Origin: Xanthobacteraceae bacterium
GTDB lineage: Bacteria; Pseudomonadota; Alphaproteobacteria; Rhizobiales; Xanthobacteraceae
Reading direction: 5' to 3'
DNA length: 64,000 bases
NCBI GenBank assembly: GCA_030037645.1
Contig: JASHQI010000280.1
Coordinates: 1-64,000 of the forward strand
Shown here: in pieces, positions 19,820-27,969 of the stretch
Layout: each line of letters begins with the position of its first letter
Numbering within the stretch: position 1 is the first letter of the stretch
Notes under the pieces: generated by a model
Told to the model about the DNA's origin: nothing
Seen by the model: only the letters and a program-made list of their open reading frames with translations
Database searches by the model: none
Position numbers and translations under genes: made by a program

Positions 19820-20845
19820 CTAGGCCGCCCGCAACAGCGGGATGGTTTCGCGCCCAAACAGCTCGTGAGCCTGGGCCACTTCATCGACCGGCGCGCTGTA
19901 ATTGAGCACCGCCAGGAAATGGCCGGCCCCGACGGCTCGGCACTGCTCGATAATATTGTGCGCAGCGTCCTTCGGCGTGCCAGTGACGAACTCATCGTCG
20001 CTCAGCGTGAACCCTCCGGTCGGCGCCGGTGCGTCGGGTACATTCGTAGTCAGGCGTTCGTCTTCGGCCACAAAGCTCTTCAAACGGTCGGCCACGCCCT
20101 GGGCATAGATGCGCGCTTGGTCGCTCGTCGGTGCCACGGTGACGCGACGCCGCAGTGCAAGGTATTCGGGGCCGGCGTGAAATCCGGCAGCGTCGGCTTC
20201 CTCGCGATAGGCGTCAAAAATGCCTTTAATCCTGGTCACCGAATTGAAGCCGGTGCTGATCCTTATCCGGCGGCGCGCGGCGCGCCGTGCAGAATCTGCG
20301 CTGACCACGGTGGTCCATCGCGGCGGCGACGGTTGCTGTGATGGCCGCGGTAGCAGGCGCAGGCCCGAGAACGAGAAGTATTTCCCGCGGTGGGAAACGA
20401 CGCGATTGGAAAGCGCCGCATCGATGACGGCGACAATCTCGTCGTTGCGCTCGCGCGCCTCCGCCATCGTCATGTTGAAGCGAGCGAGCTCCTGTGGCAC
20501 GCCGATTGCGGTGCCGATTTCCAGCCGGCCGCCGGTCAAGTGGTCCAGCATGCCGAATTCTTCGACCACGCGCGCCGGATGGTAATAGGGCAGCACCACA
20601 CCCATGACGCCGAGGCGAAGCGTCTTGGTTCGCGAGGCGAGTGCGGCGATCAGGAGATTGGGCGACGGCGAGTAAGAGCGGCCGAAATGGTGTTCGCTGA
20701 AGAATATGCCCTCGAAGCCAAGCGCTTCGTCACGCACCCACAGATCAAGATAGCGCGCGACGAGTGCCGTCACGTCGCGCGGATCTGGTTCGACGTTGGG
20801 GCCGCCCAGTTCGGGCAAGAATTCAAACAGCCAAGGTTTGAGCAT
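19820..20845 (-). CDS. LLM class flavin-dependent oxidoreductase
   Basis: This is a 341-residue luciferase-like monooxygenase fold protein, a flavin-dependent enzyme using reduced FMN or F420. Family features are the N-terminal strand (WLFEFLPELGG), GIFFSEHHFGRSYSPSPNLLIAALASRTKTLRLGVMGVVLPYYHPARVVEEFGMLDHLTGGRLEIG across residues 45-110, and a C-terminal helical part. The EHHF motif is the usual active-site/flavin segment. It lies on the minus strand directly downstream of the IclR gene, 15 bp after that gene's stop. It may therefore be co-transcribed with the regulator and take part in the same aromatic pathway as the divergent HpaB oxygenase. The substrate is unknown. Confidence 0.85.
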   Translation of the reverse strand: MLKPWLFEFLPELGGPNVEPDPRDVTALVARYLDLWVRDEALGFEGIFFSEHHFGRSYSPSPNLLIAALASRTKTLRLGVMGVVLPYYHPARVVEEFGMLDHLTGGRLEIGTAIGVPQELARFNMTMAEARERNDEIVAVIDAALSNRVVSHRGKYFSFSGLRLLPRPSQQPSPPRWTTVVSADSARRAARRRIRISTGFNSVTRIKGIFDAYREEADAAGFHAGPEYLALRRRVTVAPTSDQARIYAQGVADRLKSFVAEDERLTTNVPDAPAPTGGFTLSDDEFVTGTPKDAAHNIIEQCRAVGAGHFLAVLNYSAPVDEVAQAHELFGRETIPLLRAA

Positions 20846-20860
20846 TGTCCCGATGGGCCA

Positions 20861-21628
20861 TCACGGCCCTCTGCTTATTTCTTTCGCAATAAGCTGTGCT
20901 GCACGCCGTAATGCCTCGCGAAATTTGGAATCGCGATCAGGCGTGAAACGCGCGGTCGGCACCGCCAAATTGATGGCGCCGCAGAATTTCGTTTCAGTGC
21001 GCACGGCAGTGGCGATCGCCGTAATCCCCAGCGTGAATTCTTCCCGAGAGTAAGCGAAGCCGGTCGCTTTGACCTGCGCAATCTCCTTTTTCAGCCGGCT
21101 CTTGGAGCGAACCGAGTGCGGCGTCACGGGCACAAATGTCGCGCGCGCCAGATATTGGCTTAAGTTTTCCGAAGAGAGCTCCGACAGCACGATCTTGCCC
21201 GCAGAGACCGCATAGAGCGGCGCGTCCATGCCGACCTTCATGGTGTACGACAGTGCCTGCGTGCTGATGGCAGACGCGACCACTTCGACCGAATCCTCAA
21301 CCCGCACATAGAAGCCGCAGGTTTCGCTGACCTCCTGGCTAAGGTGGTTCAGAAGTGGCGTGACCCGATCACGCAAGGACGGCCTTTTCACCTTCCTGGC
21401 AATTTCAACGACCTCTCCTCCGAGACGGTAGCGCTCCGACTGCGGATCGCGCTCCAGAAAGTTCCGCGATAGGAGGTTCGTCAGCAGATGGAAAAGGCTG
21501 CTGCGCGGGATGCGCAGGCTTGTCAGCAATTGCGAGAACGACGGCGGCTCGGGACAGCCGGCCACGTATTCGAGGATATCGAGCCCGCGATCGAGCGACT
21601 TGACAGCAGCGGTTTGGGTTAGTTTCAT
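20861..21628 (-). CDS. IclR family transcriptional regulator
   Basis: This is a 255-residue regulator. An N-terminal winged helix-turn-helix (SLDRGLDILEYVAG, then SFSQLLTSLRIPRSSLFHLLTNLLSRNFLERD) is followed by the IclR effector domain (YTMKVGMDAPLYAVSAGKIVLSEL through AINLAVPTARF). The frame is open to a TTG at 21685, but the ATG at 21628 gives the standard MKLTQTAAVKSLDRGL start. There is no clear ribosome-binding site, and two operator-like palindromes cover the start codon and the bases just upstream, suggesting tight autorepression. It is divergent from the HpaB-type oxygenase gene, the usual arrangement for IclR control of aromatic catabolism. Confidence 0.9.
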   Translation of the reverse strand: MKLTQTAAVKSLDRGLDILEYVAGCPEPPSFSQLLTSLRIPRSSLFHLLTNLLSRNFLERDPQSERYRLGGEVVEIARKVKRPSLRDRVTPLLNHLSQEVSETCGFYVRVEDSVEVVASAISTQALSYTMKVGMDAPLYAVSAGKIVLSELSSENLSQYLARATFVPVTPHSVRSKSRLKKEIAQVKATGFAYSREEFTLGITAIATAVRTETKFCGAINLAVPTARFTPDRDSKFREALRRAAQLIAKEISRGP

Positions 21629-21655
21629 ATGTTGGATAAGTTCAATATGTTGAAC
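21622..21655. promoter_or_regulatory. Tandem IclR operator candidate
   Basis: A perfect palindrome, GTTCAATATGTTGAAC at 21640-21655 (6-bp arms, 4-nt centre), is preceded 18 bp away by a degenerate copy, GTTTCATATGTTGGAT at 21622-21637, matching at about 12 of 16 positions. The degenerate copy overlaps the IclR start codon. IclR-family dimers commonly bind such tandem palindromes in divergent promoters. Binding is inferred. Confidence 0.6.
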
Positions 21656-21774
21656 TGACCTACCGAACCGCGGCCGCGTTGGCAAGTGCTTAGAGCGCGT
21701 GCCGGTGGAAGCGCCGGCGGAAAGCGTTCGGTGCTGCGCGTTAGGCTCAAGACAGCAGGATCACGGAGAAGCCC

Positions 21775-23355
21775 ATGGATCGCGTGAAGTCCGAGGACAC
21801 CATCGGCGCCAAGGGACGGCCGTTCACCGGGGCAGAATACCTAGAAAGCCTGCGCGATGGCCGCGAGGTCTATATTTATGGCGAGCGAGTCAAGGATGTG
21901 ACCACGCATCCGGCGTTCCGCAACGCGGCGCGGTCGATCGCGCGGCTTTACGATGCGCTGCATAACCAGAAGACCAAACCCATCCTGACGGCTCCGACCG
22001 ATACCGGTTCGGGTGGCTTCACCCATAAATTCTTTCGCGCCGCGCGCTCGCGCGAGGAACTCCTCTCGCAACGCGACGCCATCGCGCACTGGGCGCGCAT
22101 GTCCTACGGCTGGATGGGGCGCTCGCCGGACTACAAGGCGTCGCTGATGAACACGCTCGGCGCCAACTACGATTTTTACGGCAAGTTCGCCGACAACGCG
22201 AAGGCCTGGTACCGGCGCGCCCAGGAAAACGTGCTGTTCATGAATCATGCCATCGTCAATCCGCCGGTGGATCGCGCCAAGGCGGTCGATCAGGTCAAGG
22301 ACGTTTTCATCACGATTCAGAAAGACACCGATGCCGGGATTTATGTGTCTGGCGCCAAGGTCGTGGCGACGTCATCGGCGCTCACGCACTACAATTTCCT
22401 CGGCCAGAACGCCGCCGTGCCGCTGCACGATACCGATCTCGCCGTGATGTTCATCGCGCCGATGAATGCGCCCGGCGTCAAGTTGTTCTGCCGCGCCTCC
22501 TACGAGATGATGTCGAGCGTGATGGGGACGCCGTTCGATTATCCGTTATCGTCGCGCTTCGATGAGAATGACGCCATCTTCGTGTTTGACAACGTCTTCA
22601 TCCCCTGGGAAGACGTGCTGCTGCATCGCGATCTCGAGAAGCTGAAGATTTTTTTTCCGCAATCGGGATTTTTGGCGGGCTATCAGTTCCAGGGCTGCAC
22701 CCGGCTCGCCGTCAAGCTCGATTTCCTGGTCGGCGTCATCGCCAAGGCGTTGCGCGCGGCGGGTTCCGACGAATTTCGCGGCAACCAGGCCATGCTCGGC
22801 GAGGTGGTGGCCTGGCGCCATTTGTTCTGGGCGCTGACCGACGCGATGGCGCTCAATCCAACGCCGTGGGTGAACGGCGCGGTGCTGCCGAACTTGCAAT
22901 CCGGCGCGAGCTATCGCGTCTTTGCCGGCGACGCCTATGGCCGCGTCAAGGAGATCGTCGACAAAATCGTCGCCTCGTCGCTGATTTATCTGCCGTCCTC
23001 CACCAAGGATTTCAAAAATCCGGCGATCGATCGCTATCTGGCGCGCTATGTGCGCGGCTCGTACGGTATCGATTACAAGCAGCGCATCAAGGTGATGAAG
23101 CTGTTATGGGATGCCATCGGCACCGAGTTCGGTGGCCGCCACGAGCTCTATGAGCGAAATTATGCCGGCAATCACGAGGACATCCGCATCCAGGCGCTGT
23201 GGAACACCCGTACTTCCGGGATGCTCGACCAGATGACCGCGCTCGCCGAACAGTGCATGGCCGAATATGACGAAAACGGCTGGACTGACCCGGCCTGGCT
23301 CGATCCTGACGACGTCGCCTATCCCGGCTTGCCTGACGCGCGCGCGGCGGAGTGA
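21775..23355 (+). CDS. HpaB-type 4-hydroxyphenylacetate 3-hydroxylase family oxygenase
   Basis: This is a 526-residue FADH2-dependent oxygenase component of the HpaB family, which hydroxylates phenols or related aromatics using reduced flavin from a partner reductase. Features in order are the N-terminal TGAEYLESLRDGREVYIYGERVKDV, MSYGWMGRSPDYKAS near residue 115, the central domain with DTDAGIYVSGAKVVATSSALTHYNF, FDNVFIPWEDVLL, and the C-terminal helical domain with HEDIRIQALWNTR. The start at 21775 (MDRVKSED) follows CACGGAGAAGCCC. A flavin reductase gene follows 159 bp downstream and an IclR regulator is divergent upstream. Specificity within the family is not determinable. Confidence 0.9.
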   Translation: MDRVKSEDTIGAKGRPFTGAEYLESLRDGREVYIYGERVKDVTTHPAFRNAARSIARLYDALHNQKTKPILTAPTDTGSGGFTHKFFRAARSREELLSQRDAIAHWARMSYGWMGRSPDYKASLMNTLGANYDFYGKFADNAKAWYRRAQENVLFMNHAIVNPPVDRAKAVDQVKDVFITIQKDTDAGIYVSGAKVVATSSALTHYNFLGQNAAVPLHDTDLAVMFIAPMNAPGVKLFCRASYEMMSSVMGTPFDYPLSSRFDENDAIFVFDNVFIPWEDVLLHRDLEKLKIFFPQSGFLAGYQFQGCTRLAVKLDFLVGVIAKALRAAGSDEFRGNQAMLGEVVAWRHLFWALTDAMALNPTPWVNGAVLPNLQSGASYRVFAGDAYGRVKEIVDKIVASSLIYLPSSTKDFKNPAIDRYLARYVRGSYGIDYKQRIKVMKLLWDAIGTEFGGRHELYERNYAGNHEDIRIQALWNTRTSGMLDQMTALAEQCMAEYDENGWTDPAWLDPDDVAYPGLPDARAAE

Positions 23356-23384
23356 TCTTGGTGTTGCCGTCCAACGCCCGATCC

Positions 23385-23503
23385 GTCATCCTGAGGTGGC
23401 CGCGAAGCGGCCCTCAAAGGATGCCGCCGCCGTTCGAGGCTCGGCGCCATAGCGCGTCGAAGACGCGCGTAAACGCGCTTATGTCGCCGAGCCCTCAGGG
23501 TGA
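23385..23503. repeat. CCTGAGG/CTCAGG palindromic element, copy 1
   Basis: This element begins GTCATCCTGAGGTGGCCGCG, contains GCGGCCCTCAAAGGATG and ends GAGCCCTCAGGGTGA. It fills the space between the oxygenase and its reductase. Related copies occur at 38921-39002 and 56734-56831. The reductase ribosome-binding site overlaps its right end. Confidence 0.75.
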
Positions 23504-23514
23504 AGAAAAATATT

Positions 23515-24069
23515 ATGAGCTGGATCGACCAACGACCTGACGACGCAATGGACGGCGCATTCACGGTGGTGGCGCCCGAGCCGGTTGCTTGCATCGAACC
23601 CGCGGTTTTTCGCGAAGCGATGGCCAAGCTCGGCGCCGCCGTACACGTCGTCACCACTGCGGGGCCGGGCGGCAAGAGCGGCTTCACCGCCACGGCAGTG
23701 TGTTCGGTGTCCGATGAGCCAGCGATGCTGCTGGTTTGTCTCAACCGCCGCAGCAACAGCGCGCCGGTGCTCGCGCAGAATGGCGTCTTTTGCGTCAACA
23801 CGCTCGGCGCCGACGAGTCCAAGCTCGCGGACATGTTTGCCGGCCGCAGCGGCGTGCATCTTGAGGAGCGTTTTGCCATCGGAGAGTGGACGACGCTGAA
23901 GACCGGCTCGCCGGTGCTGGCCTCCGCCGTGGTGGCATTCGATTGCCGCACCATCGAGATCAAGGCGGTGGCTTCGCACAATGTCTTTTTCGGCGCGGTC
24001 GAGGCGGTTCGGCTCGGCCCAAGCGGGCAGGCGCTCGTCTATCATGACCGGCTCTATAAGCCGGTGTGA
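23515..24069 (+). CDS. Flavin reductase (HpaC-like) of the two-component oxygenase
   Basis: This is a 184-residue flavin-reductase-domain protein that supplies FADH2 or FMNH2 by oxidising NAD(P)H. Family signatures are FREAMAKLGAAVHVVTTAGPGGKSGFTATAVCSVSDEPAMLLVCLNRRS (about 28-75), APVLAQNGVFCVNTLGAD and the C-terminal NVFFGAVEAVRLG...ALVYHDRLYKPV. It almost certainly serves the HpaB-type oxygenase just upstream. The ATG at 23515 has a moderate GGTGAAGAA upstream. An in-frame GTG five codons earlier lacks spacing to any ribosome-binding site. Confidence 0.9.
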   Translation: MSWIDQRPDDAMDGAFTVVAPEPVACIEPAVFREAMAKLGAAVHVVTTAGPGGKSGFTATAVCSVSDEPAMLLVCLNRRSNSAPVLAQNGVFCVNTLGADESKLADMFAGRSGVHLEERFAIGEWTTLKTGSPVLASAVVAFDCRTIEIKAVASHNVFFGAVEAVRLGPSGQALVYHDRLYKPV

Positions 24070-24165
24070 GGAGCGAAGACGCAGGTCGCGCGAAGCACAA
24101 CTTTCCGGCTTATGCACAGGGCAGGCCCTTCTTCTTTTTGCTGTCTGGCCTATGCTTCCGCCACG

Positions 24166-25062
24166 ATGAGCGCCATGGCCTCGACGCTGCCGTTGTTTCA
24201 CCTGTACGGCGATCCGCCGGACGATCAGGCGTTCGACTTCATCCACGTCGAAACCATCGCGTCGCGGTCCTCGATCCACGACTGGACCATCCGCGCGCAC
24301 CGCCATCGCAATCTGTTTCAGATTTTGTTGATCGAGCGCGGCGGCGGCGAGATGACCTTCGATGCGTCGCGGCTGTCTTTTGCCGCACCTGCGGCAATCC
24401 TGGTGCCGGCGGCCGTGGCGCATGGGTTTCGCTTCGAGCCCAATGTCACCGACGGCTGGGTGTTGAGCTTCACCGAAGACGCGGCGGAGCCGCTTGCCGA
24501 ACGCGCCGGCGATGCGCTCGCGCGCCTGCGGGCGCTTGCCGCGGAGCCCGTCGTGCCGATCGGCGACGAGACCGAGCGGACGCGGCTTTCGGCGCTGTGC
24601 AAGGAGCTGTTCGAGGAGAGCAGCCTGGCGCGTGAAGGCTATCGGCTGGCGATGCGCGGACTATTGGTGCTCATTGCCGTCGGCGTGGCGCGGCTCGCCG
24701 CGAGCCGGGCACGCACCGGCGTCGTGACCCTGGCGCCGGCCGACGCCTCCGTGGCGCAGTTGCGCACGTTGGTCGACGAGTTCTTCCGCAAACAGCGGCT
24801 ACTCGGATTCTATGCGGAGAAGCTCGGCATGACGGTCGATCGGCTCAACGACCACGTCAAGCGCTCGACCGGCGTCACCGCGGGCCACCTCATTCGCCAG
24901 CGCGTGCTCACCGAAGCCAAGCGCCAGCTCGTCTTCACCGCGCAGCCGATCCACGATATTTCCGAAGAGCTGGCCTTTGCCGATCCGTCGCACTTTGCCC
25001 GGTTTTTCCGCAAAGCGACCGGCACTACGCCGCACGAATTCCGCACCCAGCGCGGCGGCTGA
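24166..25062 (+). CDS. AraC family transcriptional regulator, PobR-like
   Basis: This is a regulator of about 298 residues. It has an N-terminal cupin/ligand domain (HLYGDPPDDQAFDFIHVETIASRSSIHDWTIRAHRHRNLFQILLIERGGGEMTFD) and a C-terminal double HTH (YAEKLGMTVDRLNDHVKRSTGVTAGHLIRQRV, then IHDISEELAFADPSHFARFFRKATGTTPHEFR). The domain order and the HRHRNLFQI segment resemble PobR, the activator of 4-hydroxybenzoate hydroxylase. The start could be 24166 or the ATG three codons on; neither has a clear ribosome-binding site. It lies between the flavin reductase and the GMC oxidoreductase, all on the plus strand, and may activate part of this region. Confidence 0.88.
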   Translation: MSAMASTLPLFHLYGDPPDDQAFDFIHVETIASRSSIHDWTIRAHRHRNLFQILLIERGGGEMTFDASRLSFAAPAAILVPAAVAHGFRFEPNVTDGWVLSFTEDAAEPLAERAGDALARLRALAAEPVVPIGDETERTRLSALCKELFEESSLAREGYRLAMRGLLVLIAVGVARLAASRARTGVVTLAPADASVAQLRTLVDEFFRKQRLLGFYAEKLGMTVDRLNDHVKRSTGVTAGHLIRQRVLTEAKRQLVFTAQPIHDISEELAFADPSHFARFFRKATGTTPHEFRTQRGG

Positions 25063-25099
25063 GTGCTGCAGTTAGAACACGATCCGCGAGGCTTGGTGT

Positions 25100-26821
25100 G
25101 TGACAAAGTCGACGGCAACGGGAGAAGCGTACGATTTCGTGATTGTCGGTGCCGGTTCCGCCGGCTGCGTGTTGGCGGCGCGGTTGAGCGAGCGGCCACA
25201 GAATCGGGTGTTGCTGATCGAGGCCGGCAAGGACTACGCGCCTGGCCGGGAGCCGCCTGAAATTCTCGATATCTTCGCCGCTACCGCTTATTCGAACCCG
25301 AACTTCATTTGGCCGAAACTGAGCGCGCGGTTCTCGCCACGTCCCGGCAACGCGCCGGACATGCGGCCGCGCCGCGCGTACAACCAGGGCCGCGTCATCG
25401 GCGGCACTTCGTCGATCAACGGCATGGCTTCCGTGCGCGGCCTGCCGTCCGACTATGAGCACTGGGCGGCATCGGGCGCGCGCGGGTGGGATTGGCAGGG
25501 AGTGCTGCCCTACTTCAAGAAGCTCGAGACCGACACCGACTTCGACGGACCGCTGCACGGCAAGACCGGCCCGATCCGCCTGCAACGCTACAGCGCCGAA
25601 CGCTGGCCGGGCTTTGCGCGTGGCGTCATCGGAGCCGTCGAGAAGCAGGGCTGGCGCGATCGGCAGGACCAGAACGCCGACTTCGCCGACGGCTACGCCT
25701 CCGTCGCCTATTGCCACACCGACACGAAGCGGATGGGCGCCGCGTGGTGTTATCTGACGCGCGAAGTCCGGCGACGCAGCAATCTTACGATCATGGCGGA
25801 AACTGCGGTGGAACGGATCTTGTTCGACGGTTCGCGCGCGCTCGGCGTTCGTGCGCGGCGGGACGGTAACACAATCGACTTGCTGGCGCGCGAGGTGATC
25901 GTGTCCTGCGGTGCGCTGCACTCGCCAGCGCTGCTGTTGCGGTCGGGCATCGGGCCAGGGCGGGAGCTCGTTGCGCTCGGTATTGCGGTCGTCGCCGATC
26001 GATCCGGTGTCGGTAAGCATCTGATGGAGCACCCGGGCGTGAATTTCGGCGCTTATCTCAAGCGCAAAGCGAGGCTACCCAAGACGCTTCGCCGGCAGAT
26101 GTTCGCGGGCTTGCGCTTTTCGTCCGGTTTCGACGGCTGTCCGCCGGGGGACATGTATCTCATCCCCTCCAACAAGGCTGGCTGGCACGCGATCGGAGAA
26201 CGCCTCGGCATCATGATGTTATGGGTGAATCGGTCGTATTCGACCGGAGAGATAAAACTCCTTTCAGCGGACCCTTCGGGACCGCTCGATATCGACTTCA
26301 ACATGTGCTCGGACCCGCGCGATCTTGAGCGGCTGATGGCGGGCGTGCGTTTGCTGTGCCGTTTGCAGGCCGACCCTGCGGTGCAGGCGGCGGTCGAGCA
26401 AGTCTTTCCGATCAGCCTCAGCGACTGGGCGCGGCGGCTGGCGGTGCACAAGCCGATCAACGTCGTGCAGACTTGGCTCGGCGCCATGGCGATGGAATCC
26501 TCGCCGCTGGTGCGTCGCTGGATGATCGACAAGTTGATCGCCGACGCGCCGAGCATCGACGAGCTTGCCAACAACGACAGCGCCTGCCGCGACTGGATCC
26601 GCAGCGCCGTGCTCGGGCATTGGCATGCCTCCTGCACCTGCCGGATGGGCAAAAGCGACGACCCCGGCGCGGTCACCGATGCGTCGGCGCGGGTTTATGG
26701 TATCGGAGGTCTGCGCGTCGCCGACGCCTCGATCATGCCGTCGGTGCCATGCGCCAACACCAATATCCCGACGATCATGATCGGCGAGAAGGTGGCGGCA
26801 ACGATTCTGGCGGGGGACTGA
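25100..26821 (+). CDS. GMC family oxidoreductase (choline/alcohol dehydrogenase-like)
   Basis: This is a 573-residue FAD enzyme of the glucose-methanol-choline family. The N-terminal dinucleotide motif is DFVIVGAGSAGCVLAARLSE. GMC signature 1 lies in NQGRVIGGTSSINGM (about residues 95-110). Signature 2 is in VSCGALHSPALLLRSGIGP. The C-terminal active-site region is GHWHASCTCRMG...VYGIGGLRVADASIMPSVPCANTNIPTIMIGEKVA, with the His/Asn catalytic residues. The start is a GTG at 25100, weakly supported by GCGAGG upstream; no ATG precedes the FAD motif. It probably oxidises an alcohol in the same catabolic region. The substrate is unknown. Confidence 0.9.
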   Translation: MTKSTATGEAYDFVIVGAGSAGCVLAARLSERPQNRVLLIEAGKDYAPGREPPEILDIFAATAYSNPNFIWPKLSARFSPRPGNAPDMRPRRAYNQGRVIGGTSSINGMASVRGLPSDYEHWAASGARGWDWQGVLPYFKKLETDTDFDGPLHGKTGPIRLQRYSAERWPGFARGVIGAVEKQGWRDRQDQNADFADGYASVAYCHTDTKRMGAAWCYLTREVRRRSNLTIMAETAVERILFDGSRALGVRARRDGNTIDLLAREVIVSCGALHSPALLLRSGIGPGRELVALGIAVVADRSGVGKHLMEHPGVNFGAYLKRKARLPKTLRRQMFAGLRFSSGFDGCPPGDMYLIPSNKAGWHAIGERLGIMMLWVNRSYSTGEIKLLSADPSGPLDIDFNMCSDPRDLERLMAGVRLLCRLQADPAVQAAVEQVFPISLSDWARRLAVHKPINVVQTWLGAMAMESSPLVRRWMIDKLIADAPSIDELANNDSACRDWIRSAVLGHWHASCTCRMGKSDDPGAVTDASARVYGIGGLRVADASIMPSVPCANTNIPTIMIGEKVAATILAGD

Positions 26822-26842
26822 ATTGCGGTGCCCGACCGATGC

Positions 26843-26932
26843 GTCATTGCGAGCGTGGCGAAGCAATCCCGTTGATTTTTCTCTATAGTTGGATTGCTTC
26901 TTCCCGCTTCGCTCGCGGTCCTCGCAAAGACG
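26843..26932. repeat. GTCATTGCGAG-type inverted repeat
   Basis: Opposed segments read GTCATTGCGAGCGTGGCGAA with AGCAATCC on the left and GGATTGCTTC with GCTCGCGGTCCTCGCAA on the right. The hairpin lies between convergent genes (GMC oxidoreductase and TctC receptor) and might act in 3'-end processing. There is a single copy in this window. Confidence 0.6.
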
Positions 26933-26954
26933 TATCGTTCGTGCAAATCCGATT

Positions 26955-27926
26955 CTACTGCGGCTTGAAACCGGACGCCTTGACGATCGCGGCGTTGGTG
27001 GCGATCTCCTTGCGTACGAAGGCGTCGAATTCGGCGGGCGTCATCGGGGTGGGCTCGCCGCCGAGGTTGCGGATTTTGTCAGCGATGTCCTTGCGGGAGA
27101 GCGCGGCAACGACCTCGCGGTTGAGTCGATCGACGATCGGATTCGGCGTCTTGGCGGGCGCGAACGCGCCGACCCAGAAATTGTACAGCGCGTTGGGCAA
27201 GCCTTCCTCCGCCAGCGTCGGCACATCCGGCATCAGCGCCAGCCGCTTGGCGGAGCTGATGGCCAGCACGTGAATCTTGCCGGCCTTGGCAAGCGGCAGC
27301 GCGTTCAACACCGGCGCGGGATATACGTCGAGGCGGCCGGCGATCAGCTCGTTCATGCCTTCGGGCGTGCCGCGGAACGGCACGTGGGTCGCCGCAAAGC
27401 CGGCCGCCAAACGCAGCCGCTCCATGAATAATTGTCCCGAACTGCCGGCACCGGCGCTGCCGTAGAGAATATGGCTGCCCGGCTTCTTGCCGGCCGCGAT
27501 CAAATCCGCAAGCGTATTGTATTTGGTCGAGGTTGCGATCACGAACGGGATGTCGGCCAGCTCCGAGATGCCGGCGAAGTCATTGGCGACGCTGTAGGAC
27601 AAATGGGCGTAGGTGGACGCCACGACCACCTGCGAGGTCGAATTGACCAACAGCGTGTAGCCGTCTGGATCCGCCCTTGCCACCATGCCGGCGCCAAGCG
27701 TGGTGCCGGCGCCGCCGCGGTTCTCGACCACGAAAGTCTGGCCGATCTGATCGCCGACCTGGTTGAACACGGTGCGGGCGATGATGTCGGTCGCGCTGCC
27801 CGCCGAAAACGGTACAATGATCTTGATCGGTTCCTTGCCGGGCCAGACTTGCGCATTGGCGGCAAGCGGCGCGAGGACCGTAATAAAAATGAAGATGAAA
27901 GCCGAAGCCGATCGCCGTATCGTCAA
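26955..27926 (-). CDS. Tripartite tricarboxylate transporter receptor (TctC/Bug)
   Basis: This is a 323-residue periplasmic binding protein. The signal peptide (TIRRSASAFIFIFITVLAPLAANAQ) is followed by the Bug pattern: WPGKEPIKIIVPFSAGSATDIIAR, then GAGTTLGAGMVARADPDGYTLLVNS, and later GMNELIAGRLDVYPA and DVPTLAEEGLP. The start is chosen as the TTG at 27926 because GAGGGAGA lies just before it. The in-frame ATG at 27944 has that purine run downstream of it instead. No TctA or TctB genes are nearby, so it is an orphan receptor. The adjacent PcaD-like hydrolase on the same strand, 43 bp upstream, suggests an aromatic or dicarboxylic ligand, but this is inference. Confidence 0.88.
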   Translation of the reverse strand: MTIRRSASAFIFIFITVLAPLAANAQVWPGKEPIKIIVPFSAGSATDIIARTVFNQVGDQIGQTFVVENRGGAGTTLGAGMVARADPDGYTLLVNSTSQVVVASTYAHLSYSVANDFAGISELADIPFVIATSTKYNTLADLIAAGKKPGSHILYGSAGAGSSGQLFMERLRLAAGFAATHVPFRGTPEGMNELIAGRLDVYPAPVLNALPLAKAGKIHVLAISSAKRLALMPDVPTLAEEGLPNALYNFWVGAFAPAKTPNPIVDRLNREVVAALSRKDIADKIRNLGGEPTPMTPAEFDAFVRKEIATNAAIVKASGFKPQ

Positions 27927-27969
27927 TGCCGTTCTCCCTCTCATGTGGACAGGCCTGAACGCCCGCCGA

